Part shown: in pieces, positions 1-5,905 of the stretch
Layout of the letters: every line of letters begins with the position of its first letter
Numbering within the stretch: position 1 is the first letter of the stretch
NCBI GenBank assembly: GCA_020630915.1
Contig: JAHDIF010000014.1
Span: 1 to 37,979, forward strand
DNA length: 37,979 nucleotides
DNA from: Dokdonia sp.
GTDB lineage: Bacteria; Bacteroidota; Bacteroidia; Flavobacteriales; Flavobacteriaceae
Direction of reading: 5' to 3'
Made by a program: the position numbers and the translations under genes
Notes under the pieces: model-generated
What the model was told of the DNA's origin: nothing
The model's input: the letters and a program-made list of their open reading frames with translations, nothing else
The model's database searches: none

Positions 1-2
1 TT

Positions 3-77
3 CGGGGTATAGCGTAGCCCGGTTATCGCGCCTGCTTTGGGAGCAGGAGGTCGCAAGTTCGAATCTTGCTACCCCGA
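3..77 (+). tRNA. tRNA-Pro (anticodon TGG)
   Basis: A complete cloverleaf can be folded. The acceptor CGGGGTA at 3-9 pairs with TACCCCG at 70-76, with discriminator A77. The anticodon stem CCTGC/GCAGG holds the loop TTTGGGA, which gives anticodon TGG (proline, CCA and wobble CCN codons). The T arm is GCAAG-TTCGAAT-CTTGC. The D stem has three firm pairs. CCA is not encoded. A strong hairpin terminator follows directly, and the 3' half of the gene recurs twice downstream at a 109 bp period. Confidence 0.96.
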
Positions 78-79
78 CT

Positions 80-116
80 TAAAAGAGCCTTGCTTTATGC
101 AGGGCTCTTTTGTTTT
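80..116 (+). terminator. Terminator of tRNA-Pro(TGG)
   Basis: A hairpin with stem AGAGCCTTGC / GCAGGGCTCT is flanked by A and T runs, three bases after the tRNA discriminator. It is copied with the tRNA 3' half in the downstream repeats, at 189-225 and, in changed form, at 299-335. Confidence 0.85.
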
Positions 117-298
117 ATTAAAGAGGGAATGTTTATCGCGTCCCGCTGCAGCGGGAAGGTCGCAAGTTCGAATCTTGCTACCCCGACTTAAAAGAGCCTT
201 GCTTTATGCAGGGCTCTTTTGTTTTATTAAAGAGGGAATGTTTATCGCGTCCCGCTGCAGCGGGAAGGTCGCAAGTTCGAATCTTGCTACCCCGACTT

Positions 299-335
299 AA
301 AAGAGCCTTGCAATTTGCGAGGCTCTTTTCTTTTT
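299..335 (+). terminator. Terminator of the last tRNA-derived repeat unit
   Basis: The stem AGAGCCTTGC / GCGAGGCTCT is followed by a T-rich run. It differs from the two upstream copies at loop and stem positions but still pairs. It lies just downstream of the convergent gene ending at 348 and may terminate on both strands. Confidence 0.7.
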
Positions 336-347
336 CAATTAATTGGA

Positions 348-794
348 TTATTCTAATCGTTTGTAACTCTCTCCATCAGTAGAGATTCCCTCGTTGTTTA
401 TGGCAATTTGTTGGTAGGAATTCTTGTCTATTATTAGCTCAAATCTAAATACTTGAGTAGTATCCACAATTTTCATCATAGGACCCGATGCATATTCTAA
501 GCGCTCTTCCAGAATGCCGTCTTTAATAGAATACGTTCCATAGCCAAACCATTCATTTGAGTCCGACGGGTCATTGCGCGTCCACATCACTTTGCCTTTG
601 CTATACATTTTAACCTGCCTGTAACCATTTTCGTTTTCTAATGTTTCTGTGAGTTTTCCATCTTCATACATCTGTTGGTTTACAAGTTCCCAGACTCCAT
701 GGAGTGAATCCTTTTCCTCTAGTTCTAATCTTCCATCACTCGTAAAGAGTGTAGCACTTATCAAATAAACACAGGTAATGAGTACTGTTTTCAT
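348..794 (-). CDS. Small exported protein, lipocalin-like (DUF4488-type) fold possible
   Basis: A 148-residue protein with an N-terminal hydrophobic segment (about residues 3-18) that should act as a signal peptide. The mature part opens with GVWELVNQQMYEDGK, followed by alternating strands such as QVKMYSKGKVMW and YGTYSIKDGIL. This pattern is seen in small Bacteroidota lipocalin-like proteins (DUF4488 and relatives). No catalytic motif is visible, so no function is assigned. It is a single gene, convergent with the tRNA-Pro(TGG) unit. No clear promoter was recognised upstream. Family placement is inference; that it is an expressed secreted protein is fairly likely. Confidence 0.7.
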   Translation of the reverse strand: MKTVLITCVYLISATLFTSDGRLELEEKDSLHGVWELVNQQMYEDGKLTETLENENGYRQVKMYSKGKVMWTRNDPSDSNEWFGYGTYSIKDGILEERLEYASGPMMKIVDTTQVFRFELIIDKNSYQQIAINNEGISTDGESYKRLE

Positions 795-954
795 AATACA
801 TTGATTTTGGTTTGAATGATATAAATACTGATTATCAGTTATTTAAGTTACGAAAAAATGAAGAACAAAACAGAATTATTCGATAAATTACATAGGATAT
901 ACCTTTTGATATACAAATGAAGAGGAGATGGGGCTAATTGTTAGGGTGTATGTT

Positions 955-988
955 AAAAAAGTGAAACAGACTATCTGCTTCACTTTTT
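955..988. terminator. Bidirectional hairpin terminator
   Basis: AAAAAGTGAA(G)CAGA pairs with its complement ending in CACTTTTT, leaving A- and T-runs on opposite sides. It ends the minus-strand transcript that contains tRNA-Pro(GGG) and its downstream repeat units. Between 795 and 954 I see only AT-rich sequence without a gene. Confidence 0.65.
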
Positions 989-995
989 AGTTTAG

Positions 996-1255
996 TCGGG
1001 ATAATAGGATTTAGAGAATCTCAATAAACCCTCTGTGCAAATAAAGCTTTGCTTTATTTAAAACAAAAGCCCTAGTTTTCTTAAGAAAGTAAACTTTCTA
1101 CAAAAACTAAAGCTTTTATTTAGTCGGGATGACAGGATTTAGAGAATCCTATTACATCGCTATTGTTGCAAATTAAAGCGTTGCTTTAATTTAACTTAAG
1201 CGCTTCGTTCTTTTAAGAAAATACATTTTCTACAAGAACTCTACGCTTTCGTTTG
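996..1255 (-). repeat. Two tandem units carrying the 3' end of tRNA-Pro(GGG) and covarying hairpins
   Basis: Units 996-1123 and 1124-1255 each begin (plus-strand view) with a copy of the tRNA-Pro(GGG) 3' end, TCGGGATGACAGGATTT, degenerate in the outer unit. Each continues with a short hairpin (1039-1059; 1170-1192) and a long three-tier hairpin (1065-1117; 1198-1248). The paired stretches differ between the units but stay complementary: AGTTTT/AAAACT versus GTTCTT/AAGAAC, and AGAAAGT/ACTTTCT versus AGAAAAT/ATTTTCT. The tRNA gene itself then starts at 1256, so the units lie downstream in its transcript. Confidence 0.85.
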
Positions 1256-1330
1256 TCGGGATGACAGGATTTGAACCTGCGACCACACGGCCCCCAGCCG
1301 TGTACGCTAACCGGACTGCGCCACATCCCG
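1256..1330 (-). tRNA. tRNA-Pro (anticodon GGG)
   Basis: On the minus strand a full cloverleaf forms. The acceptor CGGGATG pairs with CATCCCG, discriminator A. The anticodon stem CACGG/CCGTG holds the loop CTGGGGG, so the anticodon is GGG. The T arm is GCAGG-TTCAAAT-CCTGT (one G-T pair). It reads proline CCC/CCT codons and complements the TGG isoacceptor at the window start. CCA is not encoded. Confidence 0.95.
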
Positions 1331-1410
1331 AAAATTATTAAAATCTAACTGCTTGCAAGTTAGTCTGAGGTTTTACAACAATCACAGGTTTGCAAGTGGT
1401 GCAGTTTATC

Positions 1411-1438
1411 CTGAGCCTGTCGAAGGGCCACATCCCGA
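1411..1438 (-). repeat. REP-like element abutting a stray copy of the tRNA-Pro(GGG) 5' end
   Basis: CTGAGCCTGTCGAAGGG at 1411-1427 is a dispersed flavobacterial-type REP half-site; the complementary form occurs at 29565-29578. It touches GCCACATCCCGAA, an exact copy of the tRNA-Pro(GGG) 5' end that also lies at 1320-1332. Between them, complementary arms CTAACT/AGTTAG and CTTGCAA/TTGCAAG could fold. No gene is visible in 1331-1442. Confidence 0.6.
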
Positions 1439-1442
1439 ATTT

Positions 1443-1877
1443 TTAAGATTTTTCTACTTTTTTTACTTCTTCTTCCGTCACTAAAGTTTCACTAGTATTC
1501 CCCCAGTTGTTTAGAATATAGTTCATCACATCTGCAACCTCGTCGTCATACAGCCCTAGCTCTGCCATAACGCCATTGTATGTTTCACCGTTTACTTTGA
1601 TCTCTCCAGATTGTCCATATTTTACAACTCGTATAGCTTCTTTACGTTTTTCTGGTAGCAGCCAATCTGAATTTGCAAGCGGCGGGAAGGTGCCTTTTAC
1701 GCCTTCTCCTTGCCCTAGGTGGCATTGTATGCAGTACTCGGTATAAATTTCAGCTCCTCTTTTCATACTTTCTGTTAAAGGATCTTGAGAGGTAAGAACG
1801 TAGGCCTCTTTTTCTACTTTCGCGAAAGCAAAAAAAGACAGCACAACTGCACTTATTACTGTGATCATTAGCTTCAT
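1443..1877 (-). CDS. Class I c-type cytochrome, periplasmic
   Basis: A 144-residue exported cytochrome. An N-terminal signal peptide (about residues 1-19) is followed by one heme-binding site C49-I-Q-C52-H53, and Met104 in NGVMAELG is the probable second axial ligand. The C-terminal part (DDEVADVMNYILNNWGN) is the usual final helix of small diheme-type or cbb3-like cytochrome modules. Its ATG overlaps the stop of the upstream sugar dehydrogenase (TAATG, shared A at 1877), so the two are translationally coupled. It probably carries electrons from that dehydrogenase to the respiratory chain; the pairing is inference. The signal peptide's end is encoded by a TTTCGCGAAA palindrome (1818-1827, read as AFAK). 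Confidence 0.88.
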   Translation of the reverse strand: MKLMITVISAVVLSFFAFAKVEKEAYVLTSQDPLTESMKRGAEIYTEYCIQCHLGQGEGVKGTFPPLANSDWLLPEKRKEAIRVVKYGQSGEIKVNGETYNGVMAELGLYDDEVADVMNYILNNWGNTSETLVTEEEVKKVEKS

Positions 1878-2995
1878 TAGTTCTTGATAAGTTTAAGGAT
1901 TCCTTTTCCCTCTACTCCCAAGTATACAAAGCCGTCAGGTCCCATAACCACATTACGCACACGACCTACTTCTTCTAGTAACTTTTCTCTTTTTACAACT
2001 TGATCGTTCTTAAGAATAAGGTGTTCTAAATATTGAAATTTGAGAGATCCAGCTAGGATATTTCCTTCTAGATGTTTGTCCTTACTACCAGCTACAAAAG
2101 CCATTCCAGAAGGGGCGATGGAAGGCACCCAATAGTACACAGGTTGCTCCATTCCTTCTTTTTCTGTAATGTCAGTAAACGAGGTGCCGCTGTAATTAAT
2201 TCCGTAGGAGATTACGGGCCAGCCAAAGTTTTTACCAGCTCGAGAGATATTAATCTCATCACCGCCACGAGGTCCGTGTTCGTGAAGCCATACTTCACCC
2301 GTCTTAGGGTGAATAGCCATTCCTTGTGGATTACGATGACCATAAGAAAATATAGCTTCTCTCGCTCCCGAAGTGCCTACAAAGGGATTATCTTTTGGGA
2401 TACTACCATCTAAGTTAAGCCTGTAAATTTTACCGCCGTCTCTTGTGACATCTTGAGGGTTTTCATCACGTGCTCCACGGTCTCCTATGGAAAAGTAAAT
2501 ATGACCTTCATTGTCAAAAACAATACGCGATCCAAAATGATGTCCTTTACGGGTATTAGGACTTCCTTTGTATAACACTTTTTGGTTTGAGAGCGAGCTT
2601 CCTTCAAGTGTAGCCATCATTAACGCTGTGTGCGCTCCCTCTTCTTTACCTTCTGGAGAGGAGTAGGTGAGATAGACGGTATTGTTCTTTGTGTAATTAG
2701 GATGTAGTCTTACATCTAGTAGTCCTCCTTGATTGCGAGTTACTACTTCTGGAACACCTGTAATCATTGTTTTTACGCCATTTTTAGCGTGTATGAGCTC
2801 TCCGGTTTTTTCGGTAATTAACAGACTGCCATCAGGAAGAAATGCCATTCCCCAGGGATTGACAAGTTCTGGTACAATGACCTCGTAGGTGTAATCTGTA
2901 TTGGACGTAATGACAACATCATTTTCTCGAGTTTCTTGCGCACAAGCACTTCCTAAAATGAGTAGACTTATAAGACAAAGAGACATCCATTTCAT
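1877..2995 (-). CDS. PQQ-dependent soluble sugar (aldose) dehydrogenase family protein
   Basis: A six-bladed beta-propeller of the YliI/Asd, soluble glucose dehydrogenase type. Visible motifs include NPWGMAFLPDGSLLITEKTG at the start of the propeller, TRKGHHFGSRIVFDNEGHIYFSIGDRG, the HRNPQGMAIHP motif, and EHGPRGGDEINI. These are the family's PQQ- and calcium-binding regions. The start at ATG 2995 gives 372 residues with a good signal peptide ending GSACAQ; a longer frame from TTG at 3025 adds ten residues and is less likely. The Cys may make it a lipoprotein, although the lipobox is weak. It should oxidise aldoses in the periplasm and feed the coupled cytochrome c. Whether the cell makes PQQ cannot be seen here. 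Confidence 0.88.
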   Translation of the reverse strand: MKWMSLCLISLLILGSACAQETRENDVVITSNTDYTYEVIVPELVNPWGMAFLPDGSLLITEKTGELIHAKNGVKTMITGVPEVVTRNQGGLLDVRLHPNYTKNNTVYLTYSSPEGKEEGAHTALMMATLEGSSLSNQKVLYKGSPNTRKGHHFGSRIVFDNEGHIYFSIGDRGARDENPQDVTRDGGKIYRLNLDGSIPKDNPFVGTSGAREAIFSYGHRNPQGMAIHPKTGEVWLHEHGPRGGDEINISRAGKNFGWPVISYGINYSGTSFTDITEKEGMEQPVYYWVPSIAPSGMAFVAGSKDKHLEGNILAGSLKFQYLEHLILKNDQVVKREKLLEEVGRVRNVVMGPDGFVYLGVEGKGILKLIKN

Positions 2996-3066
2996 AGTTC
3001 TGAATTTTAATGGAAAATTACGCAATAATTTTAAGAGTTAATAATGTCTAGATCTATAGTTTTATG

Positions 3067-3080
3067 TGATAAAATTATCA
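3067..3080. promoter_or_regulatory. 14-bp perfect palindrome upstream of trxB
   Basis: TGATAAAATTATCA lies in the divergent gap between the sugar dehydrogenase and trxB, 18 bp before the trxB -33 element. It could be an operator for a dimeric regulator. Only the symmetry and position support this. Confidence 0.35.
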
Positions 3081-3097
3081 TTTTTCTTAATAAGTTC

Positions 3098-3130
3098 TTT
3101 GTAAGGAACTCTCTTAAAAAACTACTTTTG
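3098..3130 (+). promoter_or_regulatory. trxB promoter (Bacteroidota type)
   Basis: TTTG at 3098-3101, 21 bp, then TACTTTTG at 3123-3130. This matches the Bacteroidota housekeeping consensus TTTG-N(17-23)-TAnnTTTG. The start codon is about 100 bp downstream, leaving a long leader that contains a TTTCGCGAAA palindrome at 3163-3172. Confidence 0.7.
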
Positions 3131-3232
3131 TAGTCGTATTACGAAAGTGTTGTTTAGTACGCTTTCGCGAAAACCCAACCCGTGCGATTTTCTTCCAAAA
3201 GAACACCACGGGGTTAAAGCAAAACAAATAGT

Positions 3233-4189
3233 ATGGAAATAGAACACGTAAAATGCCTAATTATAGGATCTGGACCAGCGGGATACACAGCAGCAATATA
3301 TGCCGCAAGAGCAAATATGGCTCCAGTGCTATATCAAGGAATGCAACCAGGAGGACAGCTTACTACAACTAATGAAGTAGAGAACTTTCCTGGATATCCA
3401 GATGGAATCACAGGTCCCGCGATGATGATAGAATTAATGAATCAAGCAAAACGTTTTGATACAGATGTGCGTGATGGATGGATCACTAAGGTAGACTTCT
3501 CAGGAGAGATTCATAAGGCTTGGGTAAACGGAGAAAAAGAAATACATGCAGATACTATAATTATATCTACAGGAGCAAGTGCTAAATATTTAGGGCTTGA
3601 GTCTGAGCAAAAGTATCTAAAATTAGGAGGAGGTGTTTCTGCCTGTGCCGTATGTGACGGGTTCTTTTATAGAGGGCAAGAAACAATTATAGTGGGTGCA
3701 GGAGATAGTGCCTGTGAAGAAGCGCATTACCTTTCTAAATTATGTAAGAAAGTTACAATGCTCGTAAGACGAGATGAGTTTAGAGCATCAAAAATTATGG
3801 CTGCTCGTGTAAAAAATACAGAGAACATTGAGATTCTATATAACACTGAAACTGAAGAAGTCCTTGGAGATGGGGTTGGCGTTACAGGAGCACGTGTTGT
3901 AAATAATCAAACAGGAGAGAAGCACGATATTCCAGCAACGGGATTTTTTGTGGCTATAGGACATAAGCCTAATACAGATATCTTTAAAGATTATCTTGAA
4001 CTTGATGAAACTGGATATATCATTAACGAGCCAGGAAGTTCAAAAACAAATGTACCTGGTGTATTTGTGTCTGGAGACGCAGCAGACCACGTGTACCGTC
4101 AAGCAGTAACCGCTGCGGGAACCGGATGTATGGCGGCATTAGATGCCGAGCGTTATCTTGCGGCTAAAGAAAGTGTTGTAGAAGCGTAG
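3233..4189 (+). CDS. trxB: Thioredoxin-disulfide reductase
   Basis: A 318-residue flavoprotein that uses NADPH to reduce thioredoxin in the cytoplasm. The FAD-binding motif GSGPAGYTAAIYAARA is at residues 12-27. The redox-active pair is C138-A-V-C141-D-G. The NADPH-binding motif GAGDSACEEA follows, then an arginine cluster VRRDEFRAS typical of NADPH preference. The C-terminal FAD motif is GVFVSGDAAD. Length is normal for bacterial low-molecular-weight TrxB. It has its own promoter and is closed by a hairpin terminator. Identification is secure. Confidence 0.97.
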   Translation: MEIEHVKCLIIGSGPAGYTAAIYAARANMAPVLYQGMQPGGQLTTTNEVENFPGYPDGITGPAMMIELMNQAKRFDTDVRDGWITKVDFSGEIHKAWVNGEKEIHADTIIISTGASAKYLGLESEQKYLKLGGGVSACAVCDGFFYRGQETIIVGAGDSACEEAHYLSKLCKKVTMLVRRDEFRASKIMAARVKNTENIEILYNTETEEVLGDGVGVTGARVVNNQTGEKHDIPATGFFVAIGHKPNTDIFKDYLELDETGYIINEPGSSKTNVPGVFVSGDAADHVYRQAVTAAGTGCMAALDAERYLAAKESVVEA

Positions 4190-4206
4190 TCACACTTCTT
4201 ATAATC

Positions 4207-4250
4207 GCATAAAACCCTTTTTGACTTAGTTTAAGAAGGGTTTTTTATGC
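4207..4250. terminator. Bidirectional terminator between trxB and a convergent small gene
   Basis: GCATAAAACCCTTTTT pairs with AAGAAGGGTTTTTTATGC around a loop near 4226, with T-runs on both strands. It serves trxB (plus) and the gene ending at 4252 (minus). Confidence 0.85.
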
Positions 4251-4251
4251 T

Positions 4252-4488
4252 TTAATTTTCACCGTTTGATACTGTCATTTTTATTCTTGCATAAAGAAGA
4301 TATATACCACTTATAGCTGTAAAAAGAATCGCTGTTATAAAAGAAAATTCTAAAAGGGTAGTACTCATTTTATCATAGGGAAGATCATTATCTAGAAGGT
4401 AGCCTAGCCCCGTAACGGCCATTGATAAAAGTAATATCCAGCCTATGTTTTTATAGTACGAACGTGTCATTATAAAAGAATTAGTCAT
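4252..4488 (-). CDS. Small two-helix membrane protein, unknown
   Basis: Seventy-eight residues with two hydrophobic helices (about 15-31 and 46-66) joined by a short acidic loop (DNDLPYDK). The N-terminus is basic, suggesting both ends face the cytoplasm. An internal Met7 is an alternative start. I recognise no family. It lies between two terminators (4207-4250 and 4500-4531), so it is a separate transcription unit. No -7 element was recognised upstream. Confidence 0.55.
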   Translation of the reverse strand: MTNSFIMTRSYYKNIGWILLLSMAVTGLGYLLDNDLPYDKMSTTLLEFSFITAILFTAISGIYLLYARIKMTVSNGEN

Positions 4489-4499
4489 TGTTTAAACGA

Positions 4500-4531
4500 A
4501 AAAAGCCTCGATATCGTATCGAGGCTTTTCT
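4500..4531. terminator. Hairpin terminator
   Basis: AAAAGCCTCGATA pairs with TATCGAGGCTTTT around 4512-4518, with T-runs available on either strand. It most likely ends the long minus-strand operon whose last gene stops at 4602. Confidence 0.8.
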
Positions 4532-4601
4532 GTGCAAATCAAGAGCAGTGATTGCACGAACTATGGTTGATTATGCCAAGTTTTTTGATTGATGTTCTGT
4601 A

Positions 4602-5339
4602 TTATTCTTTTGCATCGACACTTCCTCCAGAAACGCTTTTTTTAGGCTTGTCTACTTCTTTGGGACTTCCCCAATAATCGATGTCTCCGCCACTTGAAGC
4701 ACGTGCTTTAAGTCTGTCTGTGACCATAAGATCAATTGTCCCGCCGCTAGAAGCTTCTGCATCTGCAAATTTTGCTTTTAATTCTTTAGCTTTTATAACA
4801 CCACCGCTAGAAACATCTGCATCCAGAGATTCTGTGCTTCCCGCAATGTTTATGCTTCCGCCACTACTTACATCTGTATCGATATTGCGCACGACGGCGG
4901 TTGTTTTTATGGAACCTCCACTAGAGACATCAAGATCTAATTGCTCACCTTCTAATACCTGTTTTGTTGTGATGTATGCACCACTGCTCGCACCTATTCC
5001 TTCTAGGTCATCTACATAGGTTACATATACTTTCTTAGAAGAGGCACTACGAATGTTATCCTCACAATACACTTTAAGAGTGCCGTTTTTTACATAAATG
5101 TCTGCTGCTTGTAGGATATTTTCATCTGCTTCTACAACAACTGAATAGCTGTCACCTTTTTCTAAGATTACATCCCAACCGTTTCCTGCAGATACACGAT
5201 CAAAATCTTCTGAGATATTAAAATTTTCAGTTTGTACATTTCCATTTCCTCGTATTTGCCCAAAGGAAATATCAAAAGCGCAAGAAGTCATTAGAAGTGC
5301 TCCTAAGATTCCGATAATAAATTTAATTAGTGATGTCAT
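4602..5339 (-). CDS. Head GIN domain (DUF2807) lipoprotein
   Basis: A 245-residue lipoprotein with signal sequence and lipobox LLMTSC (Cys20). After an N-terminal region (GNGNVQTENFNISEDFDRVSAGN) it contains at least five repeats of the form SSGGxI about 20-25 residues apart, the ladder of a right-handed beta-helix typical of putative auto-transporter adhesin, head GIN domains. It is the last gene of the PadR/PspC locus and probably sits at the outer membrane or periplasmic face. Its molecular role is not known. A TTGATTGATG motif lies both upstream (5365-5374) and downstream (4585-4594). Confidence 0.85.
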   Translation of the reverse strand: MTSLIKFIIGILGALLMTSCAFDISFGQIRGNGNVQTENFNISEDFDRVSAGNGWDVILEKGDSYSVVVEADENILQAADIYVKNGTLKVYCEDNIRSASSKKVYVTYVDDLEGIGASSGAYITTKQVLEGEQLDLDVSSGGSIKTTAVVRNIDTDVSSGGSINIAGSTESLDADVSSGGVIKAKELKAKFADAEASSGGTIDLMVTDRLKARASSGGDIDYWGSPKEVDKPKKSVSGGSVDAKE

Positions 5340-5396
5340 AATTGGTTGATTTTAATGATTGTATTTGATTGATGGTGTAAAAGTGGGTGTTTTTAA

Positions 5397-5410
5397 GCTT
5401 TCGCGAAAGC
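5397..5410. repeat. GCTTTCGCGAAAGC palindrome (intergenic copy)
   Basis: A perfect 14-bp palindrome between the head-GIN gene and the SnoaL-like gene. Other copies or cores are at 1817-1829, 3161-3173, 8301-8313, 12308-12321, 14814-14827, 18552-18564, 19159-19170, 21436-21449, 23474-23487, 27514-27527, 31279-31292 and 34446-34459. Degenerate forms occur at 8955-8965 and 35613-35626. Confidence 0.9.
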
Positions 5411-5447
5411 ATAATCTACCCAACTGTAATTTTCTGCGTCTGAACTG

Positions 5448-5894
5448 TTAGTGCAAGCTTATAACCTCCGTCATCTGCCAGCTACCGGCGGTTTGTTTCC
5501 AAATACCTACAAACTTGGCATCTTTAAAAGGTGCATCTGGTTCTCTGTTGTTTTTAAAACCATGCCTACCCAATAATATGGCTCCATAGTTAGGGATTCT
5601 ATAAACTTCTAGACTCCCTTCAGTGAGGTGCCTGGTGGTCGTGCCGCATACATTTTCTTTAATAGATTGTATGAGTTTATCCTTAGAGGTTTCTAATCCT
5701 CCCATATCGTGGTAAAATCTAATATCTTCAGAAATCAGACTCGCTTGAGTTTCCAAGTCACACGTGTCGTAAGCGTCAAAATATTTTTTATCTAAAGACA
5801 CGATTGTTTTATATAACTCACTTGTAACTGGTTCTTGAGCTGCGAGAACTCCTCCTATGAGGAGTCCTAACAGTATGGTGATTATAGTTCTCAT
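5448..5894 (-). CDS. Exported NTF2-like (SnoaL/DUF4440-type) protein
   Basis: A 148-residue protein with a signal peptide ending near LAAQE (residue 20). The body fits an NTF2-like cone fold: a helix DKKYFDAYDTCDLETQASLISEDIRFYHD, then strands ending in GIWKQTAGSWQMTEVISLH. The terminal W-x3-G-x-W-x-M pattern is common in DUF4440/SnoaL-like proteins. These bind small ligands or act as polyketide cyclase-like enzymes; no substrate can be named. It sits 11 bp downstream of the PspC gene and is probably in the same operon. Confidence 0.78.
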   Translation of the reverse strand: MRTIITILLGLLIGGVLAAQEPVTSELYKTIVSLDKKYFDAYDTCDLETQASLISEDIRFYHDMGGLETSKDKLIQSIKENVCGTTTRHLTEGSLEVYRIPNYGAILLGRHGFKNNREPDAPFKDAKFVGIWKQTAGSWQMTEVISLH

Positions 5895-5905
5895 AGTCTC
5901 TTCTT

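Larger units (their letters stand above)
31..335 (+). repeat. 109-bp tandem repeat made of tRNA-Pro 3' half plus terminator
   Basis: The segment from the variable loop of tRNA-Pro(TGG) through its terminator is repeated twice at a period of 109 bp. Identical markers start at 52, 161 and 270, and the acceptor 3' strands end at 77, 186 and 295. In both extra copies the anticodon arm is replaced by the perfect 16-bp palindrome TCCCGCTGCAGCGGGA (141-156 and 250-265), and the acceptor 5' strand and D arm are missing apart from a TTATCGCG remnant. They therefore cannot be functional tRNAs. The last unit has a different but still paired terminator loop. An open reading frame through 37-300 is an artefact of this repeat. 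Confidence 0.9.

Noticed and set aside
37-300. Open frame of 87 codons across the first 300 bp
   Set aside because: It runs through tRNA-Pro and its 109-bp repeats and simply repeats the translated repeat unit.
31-335. Three functional tRNA-Pro genes in tandem
   Set aside because: Only the first has a complete acceptor and D arm and a seven-base anticodon loop.
4681-5019. 112-codon plus-strand frame
   Set aside because: A shadow of the SSGG repeats of the head-GIN gene on the other strand.
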